Made by a program: the position numbers and the translations under genes
The notes under the pieces: model-generated
The model's input: the letters and a program-made list of their open reading frames with translations, nothing else
Database searches by the model: none
What the model was told of the DNA's origin: nothing
Shown: piece after piece, positions 16,264 to 23,461 of the stretch
Layout: each line of letters starts with the position of its first letter
How positions within the stretch are numbered: position 1 is the first letter of the stretch
DNA from: JANRJY01 sp033763735
GTDB taxonomy: Bacteria; Bacteroidota; Bacteroidia; Cytophagales; UBA9547
Length of the DNA: 64,000 nt
Assembly (NCBI GenBank): GCA_033763735.1
Contig: JANRJY010000087.1
Span: forward strand, 1 to 64,000
Reading direction: 5' to 3'

Positions 16264-18057
16264 TTAATTCAATCGTTTCTTAATTTCTTCAAACCAGTTA
16301 TTTACTTCATCAAAAGCATTCAATTCTCTAAAATAGTGAAGGTTCATTTGCGAAGCACCATGTTCCGAAATAGAGTTTTTTACGTTGTTTCTTTTATGCT
16401 TAGCCAATTCAACTTCTACATCCAATATATCCCATTGCGCTTGCCAATTAGGTTGTGAAGTATCAAGCAATGCATTTTCGAGCCGTAAAAGTTTGGCAAT
16501 AATTTCAGGATGGACATAATTTTCAATTTCTCTTTTTTGAGTTAGTACACCCCAACTGTTATTTCCTCTGGCATTTACTTTATCAATATATTTCTGGTAC
16601 TTTTTAACATCACTATCGTAGATATGGATTTCAGGACGATTCAGTTTACTCAAATAGTTATGGGTAACCCAGTAGGACAATGTGCCTCCCCCCATAAAAA
16701 TGGTTAGAATACGCTTGTCAGTTTTTAGATTAATGCCAAAATGATGGCTTACATTAGAAAAGAAGCTTATGTCTGAAGGCCCTTCAAGGCATACTATGAC
16801 TTTTAATTTATCTAGCTCATCTGGAATTTGAGGAAGTATTCCTAATGTATCAGCGATCAGCTGGGTGTTTTCTTCGGATCCTACTACAATTTTATTTTTA
16901 CCACCTTCTCGATAGATAAACCTGATATTTTCTACTTCAACCAAACTTGCCAATGATGGGCTATGCGTAGTTGTAATAATTTGGGCAATTCCATTTTCAG
17001 CAAGCTCTTTCAAAGCATCCATTAATTTCTTTTGCCAGTCTGGATGCTGTGAAGTTTCAGGCTCTTCAATTGCGTAAATTACATTAGGAATGTTTTTCTC
17101 AAGTCTTTTTCTTTCGGCTTCTGCTCTGAAAAAGTTTATTAATAAAAGTCTTCTTACACCGCTACCACGTTTGTTCATAGGCACATCATCACTCGTAAGT
17201 GTTGGTTTGAATAAGTCAGCCCATTTTAATTCAGGTGCGAAATGAGGTTTGAGTTGCTTTGCAACTTCTTCGTTCATTTCTTTGAGTTTATCAATTGTCA
17301 AGTTGGCAATTTCAGCAATTTCATCTTCAACCTGCTTTTTGATTGCATTTAAAGCAACAAGATGTTTTTTTAAAGCTTGTTCGGCTGCAACTTTTAAAGG
17401 GTCTTGAATTTCTTTATCCTTTTCGTCATTCTTTCGGTCAGACTGAAATAATGCAAATAATGGGAGTAATGGACTTAATTTGTCCCAAAAATCTTTTACT
17501 CCTTCTTGACTTATTTCTAAATGGGTATTAGCGAATTTCAATGTAGCACCGAATGATTGCCATATTGCTTTTCTAATTTCATTTTTTACGCTTGATCTAA
17601 AGTCGCCTTCAATTTTAAGTTCTTTAACTCGCCCTTGTAGTTCCTTAATTTTTAATGATAGCAAGTCATTTGCATTTTCGTTCGATGGATGATTGCATAT
17701 GATATAAGTCTTGGGCTTTGCGAGGCTTGTAAAATCTTTCTTAATTTCTAAAAGCCCTTCTGAATTTAAAAGATATTCGTCATTTAGGTTTGTCTTTGCA
17801 CCTGCATCTAAATCTATTTCATCCGGTAGATTAGAAAATACAACTGTTAGTTTTGCAGTTTCTCCGATTGCTTTTGCCTCAATGTTAATATCATCATTGT
17901 CAATTTTTCTATTGTCAAAAAATATATCAAGGGCTTCTAATATTGTAGATTTACCAATATCATTTTTACCAATCAATACTGTTAAATCATTGAAAGTTAT
18001 TGAAGTTGGATTTTTGTATCCTCTAAAGTTTTCTAATACTAGACTATTTATTTTCAT
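16264..18057 (-). CDS. OLD-family ATP-dependent nuclease (AAA + Toprim)
   Basis: A 597-residue protein from the ATG at 18057; the in-frame upstream extension lacks family character. The N-terminus is ABC/SMC-type: LENFRGYKNPTSITF, Walker A GKNDIGKST, and in the middle the Walker B region IYAIEEPETSQHPDW. The C-terminus is a Toprim domain with VCLEGPSD and the acidic pair IYDSDVKK. This is the OLD nuclease layout also found in GajA and in retron and Paris-like systems. No UvrD-like partner (GajB) is present; its 3-bp spacing to mod instead ties it to the type III restriction system. It may act as an accessory or back-up effector. Confidence 0.85.
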   Translation of the reverse strand: MKINSLVLENFRGYKNPTSITFNDLTVLIGKNDIGKSTILEALDIFFDNRKIDNDDINIEAKAIGETAKLTVVFSNLPDEIDLDAGAKTNLNDEYLLNSEGLLEIKKDFTSLAKPKTYIICNHPSNENANDLLSLKIKELQGRVKELKIEGDFRSSVKNEIRKAIWQSFGATLKFANTHLEISQEGVKDFWDKLSPLLPLFALFQSDRKNDEKDKEIQDPLKVAAEQALKKHLVALNAIKKQVEDEIAEIANLTIDKLKEMNEEVAKQLKPHFAPELKWADLFKPTLTSDDVPMNKRGSGVRRLLLINFFRAEAERKRLEKNIPNVIYAIEEPETSQHPDWQKKLMDALKELAENGIAQIITTTHSPSLASLVEVENIRFIYREGGKNKIVVGSEENTQLIADTLGILPQIPDELDKLKVIVCLEGPSDISFFSNVSHHFGINLKTDKRILTIFMGGGTLSYWVTHNYLSKLNRPEIHIYDSDVKKYQKYIDKVNARGNNSWGVLTQKREIENYVHPEIIAKLLRLENALLDTSQPNWQAQWDILDVEVELAKHKRNNVKNSISEHGASQMNLHYFRELNAFDEVNNWFEEIKKRLN

Positions 18058-18097
18058 TAAAGCAATTTTTGTAAATCTATGATTGAAAAACACTGCA

Positions 18098-18151
18098 AAA
18101 AAACGAATGAAAAATGAAAAGCCCTATATATGGTTTTTCATTCTTTCATTC
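18098..18151 (-). terminator. Inverted repeat upstream of OLD gene, probable terminator of the RepA-like gene
   Basis: An imperfect 19-bp stem (18105-18123 with 18132-18151) around an 8-nt loop is followed on the minus strand by seven T residues. It lies 41 bp before the OLD start codon and so could end the upstream unit or act as an attenuator/operator for the restriction operon. Confidence 0.6.
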
Positions 18152-18248
18152 TCGAATGTACGTTCTGCTGCTTTTGTTTGCTAAAGTATGTATTTGCTGT
18201 TAATTTCCTAGTATTTGCTATTTAAAAAACTTACTAAAAATGCACGGA

Positions 18249-19403
18249 TTAGTTTTGGACTATATGTAAGCTGTAGATTATCTCTTTGCCTTTGGGTTGC
18301 TTGGCTAATGCAACTGTTCTGCCTTCGTAATCTTGGAAGGTATAAGCGTTGGTTGTTATTTCATCTAAACGTGAAATAATTGTGCGTGAGGTGCAAAAAA
18401 ACTCATCTGCCAATTGTGCCGTTAGTTCTTTTCGGCTCATGGGTTCTTGTAAAAGTATGCCCAACATTTCGAGCATACTTTTTAGTCCTGCTTTTTCTTT
18501 TTTACTTAGGTCGGGGTGGTTGGATTCATCGGCTAAAACTAGTCCTTTTTCAGTTTCAGAGTATTCGGCAAAAAATGGTTCGTGTCGGGCGGTACTTCTG
18601 CATTTGAGATAGGAGATTTTAATGAGTGATGGAATAATCCTTCCCTCAGAGTCATTGTCTTCATGCGCCACTTGTATTACTGTACTGGCTTTGTTGGTTA
18701 GTTCAGTTCCTAAGTGTCCACGTGCTTTATCAATACTACCCGGGTTTTCGTGGATCAGGCACAAGAATGTAATGTCGTATTTGTTGATACTTCGGTTCAT
18801 CATATCAATGAGGCGCATACTATCCCGTGCATCGTTGAAATTAAATACGCAATCAGTAATTACATCTAACACGATGAATGTGTGGATTTTGGAAGTATTG
18901 CGGATGTGTTCTAAATACTCATCCACTACTTCAAATCGTTCTTCTCTTGAAAACTCTAACAATGAAACACAATCGAAATTTGGTACTCTGTCTTCCATGT
19001 TGTACCCTGCTTTTAGTTGGATTTGTTGTAATGCATAGGGTAGTTGGTCGGAGAGGTTGCGTTCAGTATCTATATAACATACATTGAAGCTCGTGAGTGT
19101 TTGTGCATTGAAACCTAATAAGTCCCTATTTGTTCCTGGACGTTTTAAGAGGCTGGCGCAAATGGTTTCAGCCAAACGGCTTTTGTGTACTCCTGCTTTT
19201 CCTTGGATGATATTAATCGTTTTAGGAAAGAAAACTGGGTTTTCGTTTTGAAACAATATCGCTGGAGCGAAATGGATTTTTTGAGATTTGGCTTTTAGAA
19301 GTTTTTCTCGGGTGGTGAGGAGTTTTGTTAACCTCACCCCCGGCCCCTCTCCTGTTGAGAGGGGGGATTTATTGAATTCTGATGGTTTGGGTAATTCGTT
19401 CAT
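18249..19403 (-). CDS. RepA-like RecA-fold ATPase of mobile element
   Basis: A 384-residue protein with a RecA/RepA-type ATPase core: Walker A GKAGVHKS (68-75), YIDTERNLSDQ, Walker B-like FIVLDVITDC and FLCLIHENPG. The C-terminus (MSRKELTAQLADEFFCTSRTIISRL) looks like a winged-helix DNA-binding part. Such proteins accompany primase and HTH genes in Bacteroidota elements and probably act in replication as helicase loaders or helicases. Residues 13-26 (SPLSTGEGPGVRLT) are encoded by a palindromic dispersed repeat inserted near the 5' end; the true start could lie after it, as no other Met is present before residue 133. Confidence 0.7.
   Translation of the reverse strand: MNELPKPSEFNKSPLSTGEGPGVRLTKLLTTREKLLKAKSQKIHFAPAILFQNENPVFFPKTINIIQGKAGVHKSRLAETICASLLKRPGTNRDLLGFNAQTLTSFNVCYIDTERNLSDQLPYALQQIQLKAGYNMEDRVPNFDCVSLLEFSREERFEVVDEYLEHIRNTSKIHTFIVLDVITDCVFNFNDARDSMRLIDMMNRSINKYDITFLCLIHENPGSIDKARGHLGTELTNKASTVIQVAHEDNDSEGRIIPSLIKISYLKCRSTARHEPFFAEYSETEKGLVLADESNHPDLSKKEKAGLKSMLEMLGILLQEPMSRKELTAQLADEFFCTSRTIISRLDEITTNAYTFQDYEGRTVALAKQPKGKEIIYSLHIVQN
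19326..19370. repeat. REP-like palindromic repeat inside a coding region
   Basis: A GC-rich palindrome with an 8-bp stem CCCCTCTC/GAGAGGGG (19344-19351/19357-19364) and CTGTT-type loop, flanked by the TCACCCCCGGCCC arm. GC-rich repeats with this CCCCTCTCC...GAGAGG core are dispersed widely in Bacteroidota genomes. A degenerate relative occurs at 42494-42524. Confidence 0.65.
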
Positions 19404-19457
19404 TTAGCATTCGTTAGTGGTGTTCAAAAGGCTTTTGTCACTTTTTTGCATTGCCCA

Positions 19458-19475
19458 AAAAAGTAACCAAAAAGG
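19458..19475 (+). repeat. Dispersed 18-bp repeat, copy 1
   Basis: AAAAAGTAACCAAAAAGG occurs here and, identically, at 23270-23287. This copy lies in the short gap between the RepA-like gene and the next gene. It appears to be part of a larger dispersed non-coding repeat. Confidence 0.5.
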
Positions 19476-19546
19476 TCTAGTTCCGTCAATGACTCCCAAC
19501 GCGCAATTCATCCGCACCCTCGCTGACGGAACCTTGCCTTCACTCT

Positions 19547-19915
19547 CTATTTAGTATTAAAATAGGTTTTGACTTGTTCGTTTTCAAAATGGATGGTAAA
19601 GCTCCAGGCATGAAGTGTGCCCCCTTTTTTGGGGGCTTCTTCTGCTATGGCTGCGTTTAGATTTTGGATAATTGCCAGAATTGGGAACGTTTGTAATCGT
19701 GCCAACACTTCTTTTGTGAATGCATTACGATTTGAATCTGATATGATTCGTTGGTATATTCGTTCAAGCTGGGTTTTGTCCGGATTGGATGAATTGAGCT
19801 GCTTTTTGTAATACTCAATGTTGTTTTCCAATCTTTTTTCATCTTGAAGTAAAGAATCTGAAAGTTCATCCAAGAGCTGTTCCCAAGATAAATGGGTTAA
19901 AATCGGACGGCTCAT
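19547..19915 (-). CDS. Hypothetical protein coupled to HTH gene
   Basis: A 122-residue, mostly helical soluble protein, MSRPILTHLSWEQLLDELSD at its start. I do not recognise a family. Its start overlaps the stop of the upstream HTH gene by four bases (ATGA), so the two proteins are made together. It sits in the replication/regulation module of element 2. Confidence 0.6.
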   Translation of the reverse strand: MSRPILTHLSWEQLLDELSDSLLQDEKRLENNIEYYKKQLNSSNPDKTQLERIYQRIISDSNRNAFTKEVLARLQTFPILAIIQNLNAAIAEEAPKKGGTLHAWSFTIHFENEQVKTYFNTK

Positions 19916-20196
19916 CTTCTGAATGCTTTATTGTAATGCCTGTTTAAATGGGCTTCGATGTCGGAGGCTTTGTAGTAGATTTTGCTTCCTACTTGGGAGA
20001 AACTTACTATTCCTTCATCACGATACGTTTGCATGGTTCTTGAACTGACTTTTAGGAGTTCGCATACCTGGGCATTGTCGAGCCAAACGTCTGTAAGTGG
20101 CTGTTTGCCTTTTTCTTCTAATACTTTGGTTTTGATTTCATCGAGTTTGTTAATGATTTCGTGAAATGCTTCGGATTGGATGGTGATTACTTGCAT
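19912..20196 (-). CDS. Excisionase-type helix-turn-helix protein
   Basis: A 94-residue protein with a predicted N-terminal coiled helix and a MerR/HTH_17-type domain (VWLDNAQVCELLKVSSRTMQ, then YRDEGIVSFSQVGSKIYYKASDIEAHL). It is the element 2 counterpart of the HTH protein at 870-1172 and is probably an excision factor or regulator of the module. Coupled by ATGA overlap to the following gene. Confidence 0.8.
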   Translation of the reverse strand: MQVITIQSEAFHEIINKLDEIKTKVLEEKGKQPLTDVWLDNAQVCELLKVSSRTMQTYRDEGIVSFSQVGSKIYYKASDIEAHLNRHYNKAFRR

Positions 20197-20337
20197 TGCT
20201 ATTACGTTTTGAATGGTTGATTTTGATTTTTAAGGCTTTGGCCGAAAGCGTGTGCAAGTGTAGGAAGGATAAAAAAGTCCGATGGTCTCAAAATGGTCTG
20301 ATCAGACCATTTTGAGTAAAAATGATGCTCGGATTAT

Positions 20338-21234
20338 CTAGTTAAATGAATCTGAAATGTTGATTCTTTTGTGTCCTTTAGGGCGTTTTTCATACTTTGA
20401 CGGATTTAAAATAGTCCGAATAGTATCTCTGCTTATTTGGTTGCCTTGTCTGTCTAAAAATGAATTTGCTATTAAATTGGCTAATTCTTCGTTAGAACAG
20501 TTCAAAATTGGGGTGCCTTCGCTTGAAATTTCGTGTTTCATTTGGAAAAACACATCTACCAACTGATTTACATTGCAGTTAATCCGCAGAGGATCAATGG
20601 TCTGGTGGTCTGATTGGGACTTTGTCGGACTTTTTTCAAACAGTGAACTTTGATTCATTAAATCAATTAAAAGTTGTTCCTCGTATTTAAGTTGGATAAA
20701 ATATTTGTGTTTGTACCTATTTGGATGGTCTGCTTTTTCCTGGAGATATTCCGTTTTCTTGATTTTTATGAGTCGAAGTTTTTCTAGGTAAGAATCAATT
20801 TTACCTAATTCCTCTTTGACTGATTTGAAACAGAATCTTTCCTTCTTTACAACTTGTTTAGAATGATTATAAACAACGTAGAGTGTGTTGATTTTATTTA
20901 CAATCACAGTGCATTGAAAATCACTATCCAAGACATTTCTATTTCTTAAAATTAACTTCTCTAATGATTTGAGCCACTTTGCAGGATTTAAAACTAGCTT
21001 TATTTGATACTCGAGAAAATCGTCAATTTGATCTTCCGGCAGTTTTAATAATTTAATCAACAAACACTCGCAGTACGCTTTGTAATCAAACAATCCACTC
21101 TTAATAAAGTTTGGCAAGGTATCTACCTCTGGAATTAAACAAATGTCAAAATTAGTGGTGCGCCTATAGGTTATATCTATTATTGGGTGTTCATCAAATT
21201 CAACTGTATGAACTAAAAAGTCTTTGGTAAACAT
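20338..21234 (-). CDS. Uncharacterised mobile-element protein beside integrase, RteC-like C-terminus
   Basis: A 298-residue soluble protein. The C-terminal part (CNVNQLVDVFFQMKHE, then SNEELANLIANSFLDR, RDTIRTILNPSKYEKRPKG) resembles the C-terminal segment of RteC-like and related proteins adjacent to Bacteroidota integrases, but the N-terminus is not familiar. It occupies the same place relative to the integrase as the 349-residue protein in element 1. A role in excision control is inferred from this position. Confidence 0.5.
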   Translation of the reverse strand: MFTKDFLVHTVEFDEHPIIDITYRRTTNFDICLIPEVDTLPNFIKSGLFDYKAYCECLLIKLLKLPEDQIDDFLEYQIKLVLNPAKWLKSLEKLILRNRNVLDSDFQCTVIVNKINTLYVVYNHSKQVVKKERFCFKSVKEELGKIDSYLEKLRLIKIKKTEYLQEKADHPNRYKHKYFIQLKYEEQLLIDLMNQSSLFEKSPTKSQSDHQTIDPLRINCNVNQLVDVFFQMKHEISSEGTPILNCSNEELANLIANSFLDRQGNQISRDTIRTILNPSKYEKRPKGHKRINISDSFN

Positions 21235-21367
21235 GGTTGGTTAAGGTGAAATAATAAAAACTATTTTTTAACCATTTATTACTCACCTTATTGAAATGTA
21301 AATGCAAAAGAATGCGAAAAGTTGAAATTCAATAAAAAATACAATTTTGTCTCAATAAAGTTACTTT

Positions 21368-22567
21368 TCATCCGAAAGCATCCATCATAGCTTTGTCAAG
21401 TTCTTCATTGACGATTTTGGCGTATATTTGAGTAGTACGTATTGAATTGTGACCCATTAATTTTGAAACATACTCCAATCTGATACCCTTTTTTAAAGCA
21501 AGTGTAGCAAAAGTATGGCGTGAAGTATGAAAGTGGATACTCTTTTTAATTCCTGCATAATCAGCTATTTGTTTTAACATTCTGTTGATGTATGCATTAA
21601 AAGAACTTATTTTATCATGCAACCCCTTCTCATCTAACATTTCATCTTTTTTACTAAGAAATGGGAAAACGAAATCTTCAGCTTCCTTATTCTCTAGATA
21701 TGGTGTAACGATACTTAAAGCCTTAGTAGTAAGTTTTATACTTACCTCCTCTCTAGTCTTTTTTTGTTTAATAATGACTTTCTCCTTATCGAAATTCTTT
21801 ACTTTTAATAACAGCAAATCTGAAATTCGAATTCCTCCTGCATAAACTGCAAAGACGTAAAGGTCTCTTACCCTTTGTAAATTCGGAAATACCTTTTGGT
21901 TTTCTATTGCATTGATTTCATCCTCTGTAAGATATTCTTTTTTTACATTTTCCCATTTCAACTTATACTTTAAAAATGGGTTTTTCTCGATAGGTATAAT
22001 ATCTTCTCTCACCGCTTCATAGAACATCCTTCTTATTACTTTTAAACTGGAATGAACCGTATTTGTAGAATTGCCAAATTCCTTTCTTAAATAGTTTTCA
22101 AACCCCTTCAACCAAAGCACGTTTATCTCATCGAAATAGATGTCTTTATTTTTAGTGAATTTTCTGAATTTTGAAAAGCACGATTGAGCATTATTTAAGG
22201 TGCCATGTTTATGCTTTGCTTCTAGTTCTTTCAAATACTCTTCAAAGTACTTGGTAAAACTTTCTGCTGTAGTTCCAGTGATCGCTTGTTTTAATTTTTT
22301 TGGAGATGAGTACGACTCGTTCGTTTCAGCTTCCAGAACTGAGTTTTCCGCCTCCGCAACCTTTTGAGCTAAGAAATTATTGACTCTTTGAGAATTTGGG
22401 TGAGATTTTTTAACACGTTGTTTTAGTGCATCCCAATCTTTGGGGTTTACATATAATCCAAGTGAAATAAAATGTGACTTTCTATTCTTGGTAACTCTAA
22501 TCCAAAGTGGTGCTTCACCGTTTTCGTTAATTTTTTGCTCTCTTTGTATTATCTTGATTGATGCCAT
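21368..22567 (-). CDS. Tyrosine recombinase (integrase) of element 2
   Basis: A 399-residue tyrosine recombinase with the N-terminal arm domain (IKIIQREQKINENGEAPLWIR), a SAM-like core-binding domain and a catalytic domain. All catalytic residues are visible: Arg in YAGGIRISDL, H347 and R350 (HFHTSRHTF), H373 (LMGHN) and Y382 (TTQIYAKI). Unlike the integrase of element 1, the first arginine is kept. The start lies 170 bp from the right attachment core, with GGTACAACA repeats between. It should mediate site-specific integration into the tRNA-Thr 3' end. Confidence 0.92.
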   Translation of the reverse strand: MASIKIIQREQKINENGEAPLWIRVTKNRKSHFISLGLYVNPKDWDALKQRVKKSHPNSQRVNNFLAQKVAEAENSVLEAETNESYSSPKKLKQAITGTTAESFTKYFEEYLKELEAKHKHGTLNNAQSCFSKFRKFTKNKDIYFDEINVLWLKGFENYLRKEFGNSTNTVHSSLKVIRRMFYEAVREDIIPIEKNPFLKYKLKWENVKKEYLTEDEINAIENQKVFPNLQRVRDLYVFAVYAGGIRISDLLLLKVKNFDKEKVIIKQKKTREEVSIKLTTKALSIVTPYLENKEAEDFVFPFLSKKDEMLDEKGLHDKISSFNAYINRMLKQIADYAGIKKSIHFHTSRHTFATLALKKGIRLEYVSKLMGHNSIRTTQIYAKIVNEELDKAMMDAFG

Positions 22568-22601
22568 ATACTTGATTATCAGTACACAAATATACTAAAT
22601 T

Positions 22602-22623
22602 GGTACAACATTTTGGTACAACA
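22602..22623. repeat. Candidate arm-type integrase sites, right end of element 2
   Basis: GGTACAACA at 22602-22610 and 22615-22623, in the integrase leader, identical to the 9-mers at the left end (3908-3927). Confidence 0.55.
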
Positions 22624-22737
22624 TTTGATGTTTTTTCTAACATTTTAGTGCTTTTGACTGCTAATCTAAAAAAATATAAGTAATTGAATATCAATATAAT
22701 AAATGAAATTCAAAGAAAAAAAATGAAAAAGTTATAC

Positions 22738-22754
22738 TCCGACCGGGGGCTCTT
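22738..22754 (+). repeat. Right attachment core of element 2
   Basis: Exact second copy of the 17-bp tRNA-Thr 3' end. Sequence upstream of it is not tRNA-like, so the crossover for this element was in or just before the 3' T stem, different from the anticodon-proximal crossover of element 1. Confidence 0.85.
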
Positions 22755-22761
22755 GAAAATC

Positions 22762-22799
22762 AGCCACTTACGAAACTAAAAATTCTAAGTGGCTTTTTT
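22762..22799 (+). terminator. Terminator, probably the original tRNA-Thr terminator
   Basis: A 9-bp stem AGCCACTTA/TAAGTGGCT (22762-22770/22786-22794) with a run of T residues. It follows the displaced tRNA end and marks the return to chromosomal sequence. Confidence 0.75.
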
Positions 22800-22894
22800 A
22801 TTGCCTAACAATTTGAGTAACAAAATCGTGTAAGTTTATTTTCTATGTTCAATTAATATATACCAATTCCATGAAGCACATGGTTTGATATATA

Positions 22895-23069
22895 TTAATT
22901 TTCGGAAATCCATTTTTTAAACTCATCAGTTGTAATTCCTAAGGTTCTAAGATTCGATTTTATAACATTCAGTGGAACAGGATCGATATGACTTTGAATT
23001 GTTACTTGTCTTTATAAATTTGCTTTTGAATAAATCTCGTGCCCACCTTTAGTTTGTCTTGTCCTGAAA
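22895..23069 (-). pseudogene. Decayed HicA/YcfA-type toxin gene
   Basis: Translation of the minus strand gives TRQTKGGHEIYSKANL, an in-frame TAA, then RQVTIQSHIDPVPLNVIKS and LRTLGITTDEFKKWISEN. Glycine-His-Glu followed by a VTI-Q-H strand and the long C-terminal helix fit the HicA/YcfA double-stranded RNA-binding toxin family. The N-terminus is missing and a stop interrupts it, so it is a remnant. No HicB partner is visible. Confidence 0.6.
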
Positions 23070-23093
23070 TAGGTTTACACAAAAATAGTGTAA

Positions 23094-23310
23094 AAAATTG
23101 AAGAAAAGCGAGTAGTATTAGGCGTTCGTAGATATAGTGAAGAGCTCAAGCATTTAATTTGCAAAGAACATCTAGAGAAAGGTATAGGGATTTCAGATTT
23201 AGCAAGGAAATACAAGCTTAGCAGTCATTCTCTTATTTATGATTGGCTAAGAAGATTCAAATTTTTGCCAAAAAGTAACCAAAAAGGCAACCACTCCCGA
23301 AAGCCTTCGT
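23094..23310 (+). pseudogene. IS3-type OrfA transposase fragment
   Basis: The plus strand reads EEKRVVLGVRRYSEELKHLICKEHL..., with GIGISDLARKYKLSSHSLIYDWLRRF: the N-terminal helix-turn-helix of IS3-family OrfA (transposase_8 type). The frame has no start codon and runs into the dispersed 18-bp repeat after the HTH, so only the DNA-binding part survives. The rest of 23310-23461 shows nothing recognisable. Confidence 0.6.
23270..23287 (+). repeat. Dispersed 18-bp repeat, copy 2
   Basis: Identical to 19458-19475. It begins exactly where the transposase reading frame loses family character. Confidence 0.5.
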
Positions 23311-23461
23311 GACAAACCCAAGTTTTTTTTGCCGCACAAACCCTCCTTACCATGCCAATCCCGATAAATCGGGAGTATTTCGCACTTTTCGTGGACATCC
23401 ACGATTAAATTCTACTCAAATAAAAGTTCCCTTATCCCGAATTGAGGTTAATTATAATTTT

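Noticed and set aside
16264..18057. Gabija system (GajA)
   Set aside because: The OLD protein fits, but there is no UvrD-like GajB neighbour; it is linked to mod/res instead.
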